Below are positions 1-9,751 of a DNA stretch of 64,000 bases, piece by piece. The stretch is taken from NCBI GenBank assembly GCA_012932865.1, contig SAXG01000116.1, forward strand, positions 28,345-92,344, written 5' to 3'. The translations under genes were made by a program, and so were the position numbers. The notes under the pieces were generated by a model. That model had not been told where the DNA came from, did no database searches, and worked only from the letters and a program-made list of their open reading frames with translations. Numbering within the stretch: the stretch's first letter is position 1; the number at the start of each line of letters is the position of its first letter. The DNA is from Amylostereum areolatum (taxonomy: Eukaryota; Basidiomycota; Agaricomycetes; Russulales; Stereaceae).

Positions 1-468
1 AAAAAAGGGGGCGCAGTGCGATGATAGAACTACATACCGTCGAGAGAGATTGAATCGGCCGCTTTTCCGAGTGCACCCTTGAAAATCTTGTCATGAACAT
101 TCTGAGTTGTTCTGGGTTGCTTCGGGGCGGGATTTTTGGGCTTGAAGAAATTGCTGACGGCCTCATTGTTCTTGATATACTTGATTTTGTCCGAGGGCTT
201 TGGTTTTCGACGTCTGCCGCCTGCGATGATGAGCGCGGGGTCGGGCTGGTCTCGCTCCCCTGCAACATGTGTTCAAGTGAGGAACTGCACAGACAGGAAG
301 TTGCTCACCACGCCCTCGGCGCGAGGTAGTTGCCTCTTTCGTTTGTGTTGATCCGGACGCCCGAGGAAGCGGATCTTCATCGCCTTCGGAATTATAAAAT
401 GTGATTTTGGAGGCGTCCTTCAGCTGCCCGTTGAGTCCTATGGCGCATCCGGCATCGTCGTCGGCCAT
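1..468 (-). CDS. hAT-like transposase, N-terminal exons (partial)
   Basis: Start ATG at 468. Exon 1 is 468-309, a 49-nt GT-AG intron is 260-308, exon 2 is 259-38, and a further donor (GTATGT) at 37 leads out of the window. The predicted start is MADDDAGCAIGLNG, followed by an acidic stretch (ITFYNSEGDEDPLP), a Ser/Thr/basic linker and GGRRRKPKPSDKIKYIKNNE. This layout of an acidic segment and then a basic linker before the zinc finger is what I associate with agaricomycete hAT transposases. The BED finger and catalytic core would lie beyond the window. Frame and splice sites are consistent. Family assignment is moderate. Confidence 0.5.
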
Positions 469-600
469 ACTGGGTGGGAGAGGATGGGAGGACGCGAAGC
501 AAGTGGTCTGATTTCTTTTTCTTGCATTTCCGGGAGGAGTAGGACAAGTTCCCACGCCTTCATAGCCACTCCTCGGACTTCAGATCTGCACGTGACTGAA

Positions 601-750
601 CACCGGTTCGGGCCGGTTCAGTCGGTTCTCCACCGGCCCAAACCTGAACCTGAACCAAGTGCCAAATACCAGAACCAGAACCAGAACCAAACTGAACTGG
701 CAGTTCAGTTCGGTCAGTTCGGTTCCGAACCATGGTTCTGAACTGAACTT
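601..750. repeat. GGTTC/GAACC subterminal repeat block
   Basis: Dense short repeats based on GGTTC and AACCAGAACCAGAACC, plus CAGTTCAGTTCGGTCAGTTC and a GGTTCCGAACCATGGTTC palindromic stretch. They lie just inside the predicted hAT terminus and upstream of the transposase start, where hAT transposases bind clustered short motifs. The block is AT-poor and not coding. Confidence 0.6.
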
Positions 751-761
751 TGGCAACACTA

Positions 762-1676
762 CAGCTCGCGTGTCCACATGTCCACCAAATATTCGTTTGT
801 GAGTCGACCAAACATCCGGAAACGGGGCTCACGAAGAAGGCGAGCACGATAATGCCATATCTGTGTAGATGGGGCATCACAGGCATCCGGCAAGTCCGCA
901 TTTCGCTGACGCCCATGGCGTATATCGTTGGCATCGCCGACTATGCCCCAGCCGAGGGTGCCATGGGGGAAGAAGAGTGGGTATGCGAGGGGTTCCCATA
1001 TGCGGCTGATAGTCGGTATTGTAATCTTGAGACCATTCTCTCTTGAGACGATGAGGCTGCGAGGTGCGAAATCTGCTGCACCTGTGTTGTCATATCGAAT
1101 GATGGCCGCGACTTCGGCGGTGCCAGGATCCTGAAGGATAACGTGTGCATCTGGGCAAGCATCGCGTGAGATGGAAGAGAGTGAAATGAGGGAGCGAACG
1201 AAAGGGTTGTCTCGGCGAAGAGCTGCTGTGACAGCATCTGTCCATGCCTGCAGAATGGCGGCCGCCCAGTTCTGTCCGTGAGGCATTTCCGAGCGCATGT
1301 AGCCGTCATATAGGACCCATCGCACACCGGAATTGGCATGGTCTGGTCGAAGTCGATGATAAACACGGCCCTGTATAGCAAGAAATCCCTGTGGACCGTA
1401 ATGCACAGGAAATGCACCTGTCGTTTCCATGGCGGCGAATGAATACAGTAAGTTGACCTTGCGGGATAAGGCGGAGGCATTCGGCTGTAACGCAAGCCAC
1501 TCGAGCTCGTTGGGAAGAGGTGGGAGGGGAAGAACGTCGTGTCGCCGAGAACCGCGAGGACCACAGCAGAACCCGGATGTTTCTCCGGTTAAAAGAGAGA
1601 TACCGCACCATCGGCAGGTGCGATTCCACCGCTGGTTTGGACGCGCAATAGGGCCTAGATCCCACGTAGCAGGCAT
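762..1676 (-). pseudogene. Helitron Rep/helicase protein, N-terminal (Helitron-like N) fragment
   Basis: About 305 residues recognisable as the Helitron-like N domain. A Cys motif (CRWCG...CCGPRG) is followed by LPPLPNELEWL, RVYHRLRPD, EPLAYPLFFPHGTLGWG and NEYLVDMW in the family order. The rolling-circle nuclease and helicase parts are missing. The frame stops at 762, exactly where the hAT-like end begins, so the stop codon is supplied by that insertion. Upstream, a GT-AG intron (GTGAGC...AATAATCAG, about 1690-1735) suggests an earlier exon. This is a disrupted fragment, not a working gene. Confidence 0.8.
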
Positions 1677-2050
1677 CCTGTCAAACTTGCCTGATTATTA
1701 GCAGAAATATAAATTTAGACATAACTGAGAGCTCACCTAGAGTATGTCCCAGCGTGCGATATATAAGTTGTGTTAGGGATGCACGTAGTATGTGAGTCAA
1801 CAGTTGCCCATGTCCAACAGATGGCGGGCTCCACTTTGGTGGTACGGTGATAGGAAGGTTAGCGCGTTGAGCACGCGGTGGGTAGTACACGGTGAGTACA
1901 CGGTGGTGACGTTGTCCGGGGGATTTAGGAGAGCGTCGGCGAGAGTTGTAGGCGGTATATAGTGCTGATCGAGCGGGAAAGAAAAATAGAAAGACATATT
2001 TATTGTGCATGGTAGCTTGTACACATAGTACTCCTACTGAAGCAAGGGGT
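1677..2050 (-). other. Probable upstream Helitron exon/intron sequence, undefined
   Basis: Contains the likely intron just upstream of the Helitron fragment. A minus-strand open stretch ends at the gypsy insertion site. I recognise no domain here. The gypsy element at 2056 separates it from whatever preceded it. Confidence 0.3.
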
Positions 2051-2055
2051 TAGAT

Positions 2056-2475
2056 TGTCACGGATCGCTCCATTTCTCTCTTCGTTTGCAGACCTCGTAC
2101 ACGCGACGCGTCACGGCACATGACTTTCCCTTGCATCACATGCTTCAACGACGTCATTGCCCGGACTTCCGAGCGGGGTTCCGCATCCTTATCTATGACA
2201 TCATCGCTCCGGACCTTCGTCCTCCACCCCATGACTCCTTTCTTATTGTTCCCCCCGCTCGCACCACTATTGCATCGCATCGCACCATCGTACCCACTTG
2301 TATATAAGGACAGTGTTTCTTTTCCCTTCTCCCTAGACTGTCCATCTCGTCATACGGTACTGTAGCACACGTTGCACTACCCTAGACCCCGGCACTCTCG
2401 AATCTATTCTCTTCCCGCTCCTCCCATCGTCGCGACTTAGGCGGTTCATCGGTCTCATAAACTGCGTTTCTGACA
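2056..2475 (+). repeat. gypsy-1 5' LTR
   Basis: 420 bp, TG...CA ends, identical by eye to 8733-9152. It carries TATATAAGG and the predicted transcript start. Confidence 0.95.
2301..2344 (+). promoter_or_regulatory. gypsy-1 LTR TATA box and predicted transcript start
   Basis: TATATAAGG starts at 2301. The 11-nt TAGACTGTCCA at 2334-2344 starts 33 nt downstream, the usual TATA-to-start distance. It is perfectly complementary to the sequence two bases after the LTR. The start site is inferred, not mapped. Confidence 0.7.
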
Positions 2476-2477
2476 CC

Positions 2478-2488
2478 TGGACAGTCTA
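2478..2488 (+). other. gypsy-1 primer-binding site, self-primer type
   Basis: TGGACAGTCTA lies two bases after the 5' LTR, where a tRNA-complementary site is usually found. It is the exact reverse complement of 2334-2344, the predicted 5' end of the element RNA. This is the arrangement known from Tf1 of fission yeast, where the first 11 nt of the RNA fold back and prime reverse transcription. Confidence 0.75.
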
Positions 2489-2534
2489 CCCCTACGCCTA
2501 CCTCGCACCCCTCTCTCCATCTACCTCTGCCGTC

Positions 2535-3683
2535 TCTACGACGTTAAAAACTCCCACCACGGACCTCCCGAACGCACCAGTTTTCCTCCCGTTCAACGGA
2601 AAGCCGATCACCCCCCGCGACGATGCACCACTCCCCTACCCTTGGTCCGACGCCGTCACCGTCAACTGCCTCGTCCCCGTACAGAACCTCTGCAAGAAAG
2701 ATCCCTGGACCGCGCACGGCCTCAACTTCCGCATCTTCGAGTGGAGGTGGCACAAGGATCACGGTACTGTCGTCCTCGCCCTATACGTCCGGATCACTAC
2801 GTGCATCAACGTAGATCTCGAACGCCTTGAATTCACCCTCCACGCCCCCACCTACCACACATACCTCATCCAGGACGCCCCCAACCCGATCCTCCAAACC
2901 AGTTTCACCTCCGTCTCCCAGTTTAACCGCCGGACCCCCGAATCCACCCCACCACCAGTCCTCCGTCCCACCATCAAGGGTAAGACCCTTCGTCGCCGCC
3001 ACCACGAACATAAGATCCGCCAGGCAGTAAAAGCCGGCTACCTCACCAAGAAACTCCTCGGCCGTCGCCCCATCGCGGCGGACTTCTTCTAGACCATCAT
3101 CACGTCCTCCACAGCCCCTCGTCCCCCCACTCCGAACCTCCCCCCAGGTGTTTTTCGAGACTACTGTCCCGAAGAATACTATATCCTCACCTCGCAGCAG
3201 ACTAAGGAATCCGTACGTTGGCTGCACGACGAACCAAACCGGCAACGTCGAGACTGGTACTTCGACGACCGTGACGAACAACCCTACGTCGAAGAATCAG
3301 ATTTTGCCACCGCTGCGGACGTTCTACAGCGCTTCCTGAACCCCCCTCCGACCAACTCGCCCCCACCCCGTCGACGTACTGTAATCGAAGTCCCAGAAGG
3401 GATCAACCACAACGACACAACTGGGAAGTGGTACGCCTATAGACGGAACAAGAACGGAACCCCAGGACGATCAGTAGTTGAGTGGCAGCCCACTTCGTTC
3501 AGTCCCGTCCAAGATCACTGGTCGTGGCATCATAACCAGCAATTCCTCACCCCCGCCGACTTCCTTGTCGCAAAACAAGTCGAGGACGAAGTTGAAGAAG
3601 CAGAAGAACGCCGACGAGAAACCCTACGCCGCCTTGATCAAGAACTCGCCCAATCCCTCACCGTCCCCCTCCCCTTCGACAAG
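2535..3683 (+). other. gypsy-1 open stretch upstream of and in frame with gag, one internal TAG, no ATG
   Basis: The gag frame is open from 2337 in the LTR to gag except for one TAG at 3090-3092, and contains no ATG before 3684. The translation is protein-like on both sides of the stop: ...CKKDPWTAHGLNFRIFEW... before it, ...WYFDDRDEQPYVEES... and an EEAEERRRETLRRL helix after it. Codon use is GC3-rich like gag. It may be a 5' extension of Gag, a separate leader ORF using a non-AUG start, or decaying coding sequence. The second gypsy element has a comparable upstream ORF. Confidence 0.4.
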
Positions 3684-4709
3684 ATGTCCGATGCCGAATC
3701 CAAACCTGCCGTCTCCAAGCGGGAGATCGGCCCCAAGCCAAAGCCATTCAAAGGCGATAGACGCGACACCCTCCGGTTCTCCCTCGAGCTCCGCATGTTC
3801 CTGCGCGTTAACAAGGATGTTTATGCCACAGATGACGCCAAGATGATGCTCCTCCTCAGCCTGATGGAGGACGACACGGCGAAAGCCTGGGCCACACATC
3901 GCCGCATGGAACTCTTCGCTGACGAAGACGAGAAGGAAGACGCCGACACCCTCGACCCCACGCCCCCAACACTCCACTATAGCTCCTACAAAGAGCTCTT
4001 CGAGAGGTTTGGCAAAGACTTCGTGCCCGTCGATCCGAAGATAGAGGCTCAGCGTAAGATCAACGAGCTCGCAATGACCACCCGGGACGTCACTGACTTT
4101 ATCACCGAGTTTGAGATGCTGGCAACCATGTCAGCGTATGACGACGAGGCGCTAATCCACTTTTTCAAAAAGGGACTTCAGCGTGACCTCGGCAAGCAGG
4201 TGGCCCGGTCGTACCCGTTCCCCACCAAGCTCGCGGAGTGGAAGGAGCGCGCCCGCCGCATCAACCACCAGTGGCTCGAAGAGAACCCGGAGAGGAAGAG
4301 CAGTCAGTCCAAGGGGGCTGTCGCGCTCACCTCAAACGGTTCGACCAACGACTCCTCGTCGCGCCGAGTTGGCGCCTTCACCAACACCTCGACCCGCCCT
4401 GCAAAGCTGACGGACGACGAGCGCGCAAAGATGATGCGTGAAGGCAAGTGCTTCATGTGTCGACAAGCCGGTCACGTCTCTCGCGACTGCCCCAACCGCA
4501 ATTCGAGCGCGCGACGAGTGGGCGCAGCAGAGACTGGGTCCAAGGCCCCTCCCCTGCCGACGAACACGGCTCCGTCCACTGCGAAAGCAGCTCCCGACCC
4601 GTCCAAAACCATCGCGGCAATCACCCGCCAGCTGAAGGACCTGGACGTGGAAGGTAAGGAACAGGCAGTGGCACTGTTGAAGGATATCCTGGAGTCGCAG
4701 GATTTTTGA
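3684..4709 (+). CDS. gag: gypsy-1 Gag polyprotein
   Basis: 341 aa from the first ATG in a frame that is also open upstream. The central region has the retrotransposon Gag capsid pattern (FKGDRRDTLRFSLELRMFL, LLLSLMEDDTAKAWA, FERFGKDFVPVDPK). The C-terminal part carries a CCHC knuckle, CFMCRQAGHVSRDC. It ends at TGA 4707-4709 in the context GATTTTTGA, with pol open in the -1 frame. It forms the cytoplasmic particle that packages element RNA. The frame is intact. Confidence 0.92.
   Translation: MSDAESKPAVSKREIGPKPKPFKGDRRDTLRFSLELRMFLRVNKDVYATDDAKMMLLLSLMEDDTAKAWATHRRMELFADEDEKEDADTLDPTPPTLHYSSYKELFERFGKDFVPVDPKIEAQRKINELAMTTRDVTDFITEFEMLATMSAYDDEALIHFFKKGLQRDLGKQVARSYPFPTKLAEWKERARRINHQWLEENPERKSSQSKGAVALTSNGSTNDSSSRRVGAFTNTSTRPAKLTDDERAKMMREGKCFMCRQAGHVSRDCPNRNSSARRVGAAETGSKAPPLPTNTAPSTAKAAPDPSKTIAAITRQLKDLDVEGKEQAVALLKDILESQDF
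4701..4709 (+). other. gag-pol -1 frameshift site
   Basis: Gag reads GAT TTT TGA. Slipping back one base on the T run (4703-4707) gives TTG AAA CAC and enters pol. The same TTTTTGA with the same register is present at the gag end of the unrelated-looking second gypsy element. Confidence 0.65.
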
Positions 4710-7700
4710 AACACCCCCCAGTCGCGTCGTCTGGCGGAGGCAAAGGACTTGTATCATCGGCATCGTACAATCGCTTTTCTGTATTATCATCTATGACCTC
4801 ATGTGAGCAATCGTATCCATCGTGTGTGCACCTCTCTACTGTCACGAAGAACAGGCAAACACCCTCGATAACGCTCAGAGTCAAGATGATTGGACGAGTG
4901 ACAGGCCGACAAATCGACGCAGATGCACTGCTTGACAGCGGTGCAGAAGGAATCATCATCAATCAAAGCTTTGCTGAACGCAAGAAGCTGACCACGAGAA
5001 AACTAGAAAACCCGTTCCCCGTGCGTAACGTGGATGGCACCGAGAACATCATGGGCTGGGTACGTGACACGACGACCCAGCGAATCCGGATATACTCGCA
5101 AGACTCAAAGGCATACCATGAGGAAGAAGCTGAGTTCTTCATCACCGACATCGGTGATCACGATATGATCCTTGGAACAGACTGGCTCGATGAGCATAAC
5201 CCCACCATAGACTGGCAGCAAGATCGTGTTGACATGCTCCGCTGCCCTCCCTCCTGCACCCTCTCCGAACCGACCGTGACAAACCTTGCAACAAAGCCGC
5301 GAACACCATTGTCGACCCGATCACAGCGAAAGGTTCGAGCTGATGCGCCCCCTAAGGTACCTCTAGTCCCGGACGACCCCTTCCCAGAACCAGTGTATGT
5401 CTCCTGGGCCCCTATCCCTACGTATGTCATCCCCGCGCGCAGGGTCCAAGGTGTTCGTATCCGCACATCCCATCTCTCACCTCTACCTGCCCGCCTTTTC
5501 ACTGAAGACGACGACGAACGACCCAGAGTCTTCCGAGACTGGGAGATCAATGGCCTGCGTCGTGCTGGGATTCTTCCTGAAGTTGACGGCCCTAACCCGG
5601 AGGCAGTACCAATCCGCGCGGGCTTCACCAAGGCGCAGGAGCTTGCAGAGCACTCAAAGGAAAATGCACGTCCGCAAACCTTTGAAGACTTGGTTCCCCC
5701 TCCATACCGCGACTTTGCACCCGTATTCGACAAGAAAACCTCTGAACGACTACCCAACCGACGACCATGGGATCATGCCATCGACATGAAGGACGGCTTC
5801 GAACCCAAGCCGTGCAAGATCTATCCGCTCTCCCCCTCCGAGCAGATCGAGCTCGATACCTTCCTCGACGACCACCTGAAGAAGGGCTACATTCGCCCAT
5901 CGAAGTCGCCGCAGGCAAGTCCGTTCTTTTTCGTCAAAAAGAAGGATGGGAAGCTGCGGCCTGTACAGGACTATCGAGAGCTAAACAAGGGTACCATCAA
6001 GAACGAGTATCCCTTGCCGCTGATCTCAGAAATTGTCGACCGCCTCAAAGGTGCAAAGATCTTCTCCAAGATGGACGTCCGCTGGGGGTACAACAACGTC
6101 CGCATCAAGGAAGGCGACGAGTGGAAGGCTGCGTTCAAGACGAATCGTGGCCTCTTTGAACCTACGGTGATGTTCTTCGGCCTTATGAACTCCCCCGCGA
6201 CGTTCCAGGCAATGATGAACGAACTTTTCAAGGACCTTATCGACTCGGGCAAAGTCATCATCTACATGGACGACATCCTCGTATTCACTCGAACTATGGA
6301 GGAACATCGTGCCATAGTGCGACAGGTTCTCCAACGCCTACAAGACAATGACCTGTTCCTTAAGCCAGAGAAATGTGTCTTCGAGCAGGACTCCGTTGAA
6401 TACCTCGGACTCATTATCTCGCACGACAAGATCGCCATGGACCCCGTCAAGGTAGCTGGTATCCAGGACTGGCCGACACCCCGGACGGTCAAGGATGTAC
6501 AATCCTTCCTCGGATTTGGTAATTTCTACCGACGCTTCATCAAGGATTTCTCCAAGATCGCACGACCTCTGTTCGACCTGACAAAGAAGGACTGCACATG
6601 GAATTGGTCGACGGAATGCCAGACGGCGTTTAACGCACTTAAAGCTGCGTTCACCTCCTCCCCTGTCTTAGTTATGCCTGATCCAAGGAAACCCTACCTC
6701 GTCGAAGTTGATGCCTCGGACTTTGCTACTGGAGGTATACTCTCGCAGAAAGGCAACGACGGTCACTGGCATCCAGTGGCGTATCTGTCCAAGGCCCTGT
6801 CCGAACCGGAACGCAACTACGACATCTACGACAAGGAGCTACTCGCGATCATCCGTGCGCTCGAAGCCTGGCGCCACTACCTTGAAGGCGCCCCCGACAC
6901 CGTCGAAATCTGGACAGACCACAAGAACCTGGAACACTTCAAGACGGCACAGAAGCTGAGCCGCCGACAGGCACGTTGGGCTCTATTCCTCACTCGATTT
7001 GACTTCGCGCTCGTTCACAAACCAGGAGTATCCCATCGCCCAGACCCAATGTCCCGACGACCTGATCACAAGCAGGGCGTTGAGAATGACAACAAGGAGC
7101 GTATCTTGCTCGACCCCAAGTACTTCCAGATACGTGCAACAAGGCCAGGAGCAGTAACCTCCCTCGGCGATGTTGAACTCCGACGACGTATCCGCGACTG
7201 CAAGACCAAGGACATCGAGGTTGTTCAAGCTCTGGATGCCATCTTACGAAATGGACCACGTACACTCGTCAAGAACCTTCAAGAGTGGAACTACGAAGAA
7301 GGCCTGGTCCTGTTTAGAGGAAAGGTATATGTCCCTGCAGATGACGAGTTGCGACGCGACATTGTCAAAATGTACCATGAATCGCCAATGGCTGGACACC
7401 CTGGTCGCTTCAAGACTTACGAACTTGTGAGTCGTGAATATTGGTGGCCTGGCATGTCTGTCTTCGTCCGCGACTTCGTAGCAGGATGCGCAACCTGCCA
7501 GTCGACAAAGACACAGAGCAGCCGACCCCACATCGACATGATCCCGAACGAAGTACCCGACCGACCATTTGGCGTCATCTCTACCGACTTCATTGTCGAG
7601 CTCCCTGACTGCGAAGGCTATAATGCCGTCAATGTCGTGGTTGATCGCCTCACCAAGATGGTGGTTACCACCCCATGTACAACGAAGATCACCAGTGATG

Positions 7701-8800
7701 GCACGGCCGACATTCTCTTCGACAAGGTATACCGACACTACGGCTTAGCAGACAAGATCATCTCGGATCGTGGACCCCAATTTGCTGGACAGGTGATGCG
7801 TACACTCAACGAGAAGCTCGGGATCAAGTCCGCCCTCAGCACAGCGTATCACCCACAGACAGACGGCCAAACCGAACGCGAGAACCAGAACCTTGAGCAG
7901 TTCCTGCGAGTATTCTGCAACTACCGTCAAGATGACTGGGTGAAGTGGCTGCCCTTCTTCGAGTTTTCTCACAACTCCCACACCCATGCAGCTACTGGAA
8001 AGGCCCCCTTTGAAGTCCTCTACGGCTTCCTCCCCAAGATGTACCCATCCGTAAACCCGTCCTCAAAGGTCCCTGCAGTTGAAGAACGCCTCCGTCAACT
8101 TGAAGAAGTCCGACAGGAGATTAAGGCCAGCCTTGCCCTCGCATCCGACTTAATGAAGCACTACAACGGTGACACGATCAGCAAATCGACACTGTTTGCC
8201 GTCGGAGACAAGGTCTGGCTCGAAGGCAAAAACCTGAAGACGACGAGGCCAAAAGCTAAGCTTGCTGCCAAACGATTTGGACCCTTCGAGATCGTTGACG
8301 TCATTAGCCCAGTGAACTACCGCCTGAAGCTGCCAAAGACGTGGAGAATCCACCCAGTCTTCCATGCTTCGCTGCTCACCGCGTACAAAGAGACAACGGC
8401 ACATGGTCCAAACTATGAACAACCGCCGCCTGACCTCGTTGATGACGAGGAAGAATATGACGTTGAAGACATCATCGACTCGAAGCCGACCCGCAACAAG
8501 AAAGGCATACAATACCTCGTCAAGTGGGCAGGCTATCCTGACTCCGAGAATACCTGGCTCCCTCGCTCCTCGCTCTCAAAAGTCACCGACATGATCGACG
8601 CCTTCCACAAACGCCATCCAAATGCGCCCCGCCCTGTGCGTTCCCTCGGCATCTCCTTTGACGATTTCCTCGCATCTACCCTTGCAGATGACATTGCGCT
8701 CCAGGCGAAAGCGCGTCTTAAAGGGGGGGTAATGTCACGGATCGCTCCATTTCTCTCTTCGTTTGCAGACCTCGTACACGCGACGCGTCACGGCACATGA
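4706..8800 (+). CDS. pol: gypsy-1 Pol polyprotein (protease, RT, RNase H, integrase, chromodomain)
   Basis: About 1,364 residues, entered by -1 frameshift; there is no ATG at the start. In order: aspartic protease LLDSGAEG (about 75-82), reverse transcriptase with IYMDDILVF (about 519-527), RNase H (EVDASDFATGG), integrase zinc domain (H-H-C-C, ending CATCQ), the integrase DDE core (STDFIVEL, SDRGPQFAG, HPQTDGQTERENQ) and a C-terminal chromodomain (VEDIIDSK...YLVKWAGYPDSENTW). All motifs look intact. The frame runs 68 bp into the 3' LTR. The chromodomain places it in the chromovirus clade, where it is thought to steer integration to particular chromatin. Confidence 0.95.
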   Translation: MKHPPVASSGGGKGLVSSASYNRFSVLSSMTSCEQSYPSCVHLSTVTKNRQTPSITLRVKMIGRVTGRQIDADALLDSGAEGIIINQSFAERKKLTTRKLENPFPVRNVDGTENIMGWVRDTTTQRIRIYSQDSKAYHEEEAEFFITDIGDHDMILGTDWLDEHNPTIDWQQDRVDMLRCPPSCTLSEPTVTNLATKPRTPLSTRSQRKVRADAPPKVPLVPDDPFPEPVYVSWAPIPTYVIPARRVQGVRIRTSHLSPLPARLFTEDDDERPRVFRDWEINGLRRAGILPEVDGPNPEAVPIRAGFTKAQELAEHSKENARPQTFEDLVPPPYRDFAPVFDKKTSERLPNRRPWDHAIDMKDGFEPKPCKIYPLSPSEQIELDTFLDDHLKKGYIRPSKSPQASPFFFVKKKDGKLRPVQDYRELNKGTIKNEYPLPLISEIVDRLKGAKIFSKMDVRWGYNNVRIKEGDEWKAAFKTNRGLFEPTVMFFGLMNSPATFQAMMNELFKDLIDSGKVIIYMDDILVFTRTMEEHRAIVRQVLQRLQDNDLFLKPEKCVFEQDSVEYLGLIISHDKIAMDPVKVAGIQDWPTPRTVKDVQSFLGFGNFYRRFIKDFSKIARPLFDLTKKDCTWNWSTECQTAFNALKAAFTSSPVLVMPDPRKPYLVEVDASDFATGGILSQKGNDGHWHPVAYLSKALSEPERNYDIYDKELLAIIRALEAWRHYLEGAPDTVEIWTDHKNLEHFKTAQKLSRRQARWALFLTRFDFALVHKPGVSHRPDPMSRRPDHKQGVENDNKERILLDPKYFQIRATRPGAVTSLGDVELRRRIRDCKTKDIEVVQALDAILRNGPRTLVKNLQEWNYEEGLVLFRGKVYVPADDELRRDIVKMYHESPMAGHPGRFKTYELVSREYWWPGMSVFVRDFVAGCATCQSTKTQSSRPHIDMIPNEVPDRPFGVISTDFIVELPDCEGYNAVNVVVDRLTKMVVTTPCTTKITSDGTADILFDKVYRHYGLADKIISDRGPQFAGQVMRTLNEKLGIKSALSTAYHPQTDGQTERENQNLEQFLRVFCNYRQDDWVKWLPFFEFSHNSHTHAATGKAPFEVLYGFLPKMYPSVNPSSKVPAVEERLRQLEEVRQEIKASLALASDLMKHYNGDTISKSTLFAVGDKVWLEGKNLKTTRPKAKLAAKRFGPFEIVDVISPVNYRLKLPKTWRIHPVFHASLLTAYKETTAHGPNYEQPPPDLVDDEEEYDVEDIIDSKPTRNKKGIQYLVKWAGYPDSENTWLPRSSLSKVTDMIDAFHKRHPNAPRPVRSLGISFDDFLASTLADDIALQAKARLKGGVMSRIAPFLSSFADLVHATRHGT
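8719..8732 (+). other. gypsy-1 polypurine tract
   Basis: AAAGGGGGGGTAA immediately precedes the 3' LTR (8733), the position of the plus-strand primer. Confidence 0.75.
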
Positions 8801-9152
8801 CTTTCCCTTGCATCACATGCTTCAACGACGTCATTGCCCGGACTTCCGAGCGGGGTTCCGCATCCTTATCTATGACATCATCGCTCCGGACCTTCGTCCT
8901 CCACCCCATGACTCCTTTCTTATTGTTCCCCCCGCTCGCACCACTATTGCATCGCATCGCACCATCGTACCCACTTGTATATAAGGACAGTGTTTCTTTT
9001 CCCTTCTCCCTAGACTGTCCATCTCGTCATACGGTACTGTAGCACACGTTGCACTACCCTAGACCCCGGCACTCTCGAATCTATTCTCTTCCCGCTCCTC
9101 CCATCGTCGCGACTTAGGCGGTTCATCGGTCTCATAAACTGCGTTTCTGACA
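8733..9152 (+). repeat. gypsy-1 3' LTR
   Basis: 420 bp, apparently identical to 2056-2475 and followed by the TAGAT duplication. Confidence 0.95.
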
Positions 9153-9157
9153 TAGAT

Positions 9158-9751
9158 GCAGTGAAGAGTAAGAGAACAAAGTGAATCACACCTTCTAAAT
9201 AGCAAACAGTACTCTACATACTTGTCACGGAGTAGGCAAAACACGCCATGGAACAGCCAGATACAACGAACAATGGTCGCTACGGCGGGATCTTGACGGG
9301 ATCGGCGGCGGCGTTGCAATGTGCACAGGCTTTTGTCTCGTTTTGACAGGGCAGGGATTGAAATTAGAAAGCCTGCACACCATGACGAAGGTGAGCGGCG
9401 AGTGCGAAAGAGCGGCGAGTGAAGGTAATGTCAAGCGTTCTCCAGCATGACGGAAGCTCAGAACACTGGCAGTACTGAAGCAACTTCAGAGCTGAATCCG
9501 AAATTTCAACGTCAACGCGATCACGTGCAATACTCGTAGTCTAAACCACTCTTCTAATGTTTATCTCACAGATATATATGTAGGCAGTTACGTTGAGCGG
9601 GTATATATTTCGAGGCGCCAGGCCCGAAGTTAACAAAAAAGACTACACAGATGGGTATGCTACACAGATGGGTATGATAGGGTATATAGGGAGTGTGCAC
9701 GCGCTCATCGAGGCCGCCGAGAAATGTACTACATATGGAAGGTGGAGAATA
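9158..9751. other. No gene recognised
   Basis: AT-richer spacer between gypsy-1 and the next gene. A short direct duplication TACACAGATGGGTATG is repeated near 9641-9675. I see no coding signal. Confidence 0.5.

Larger units (their letters stand above)
1..761 (-). mobile_element. Left end of a hAT-like DNA transposon (truncated by the window edge)
   Basis: On the minus strand the element begins near 761 with TAGTGTTGCCA, a hAT-like terminal sequence. This is followed by about 150 bp rich in GGTTC/GAACC, as in the subterminal regions of many hAT elements, and then by the start of a transposase-like gene. The insertion point lies inside a Helitron reading frame, whose last codon (CTG) is followed directly by the TAG of the new end. 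The other end and its target-site duplication lie outside the window, so the family call rests on the terminus, the subterminal repeats and the protein N-terminus only. Confidence 0.6.
2056..9152 (+). mobile_element. Complete Ty3/gypsy chromovirus (gypsy-1)
   Basis: Two 420-bp LTRs (2056-2475 and 8733-9152) begin TGTCAC and end TGACA, and I see no difference between them. A 5-bp target duplication TAGAT is at 2051-2055 and 9153-9157. Inside are a primer-binding site, a long ATG-less open stretch, gag, a -1 frameshift site, a full pol with a C-terminal chromodomain, and a purine-rich tract before the 3' LTR. Identical LTRs and open gag and pol imply a very recent insertion and a possibly active element. 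It sits in Helitron-derived sequence. Confidence 0.95.

Noticed and set aside
8718..8957. Open frames in the gypsy-1 LTRs on both strands
   Set aside because: LTR sequence; duplicates of the same frames at 2050-2365.
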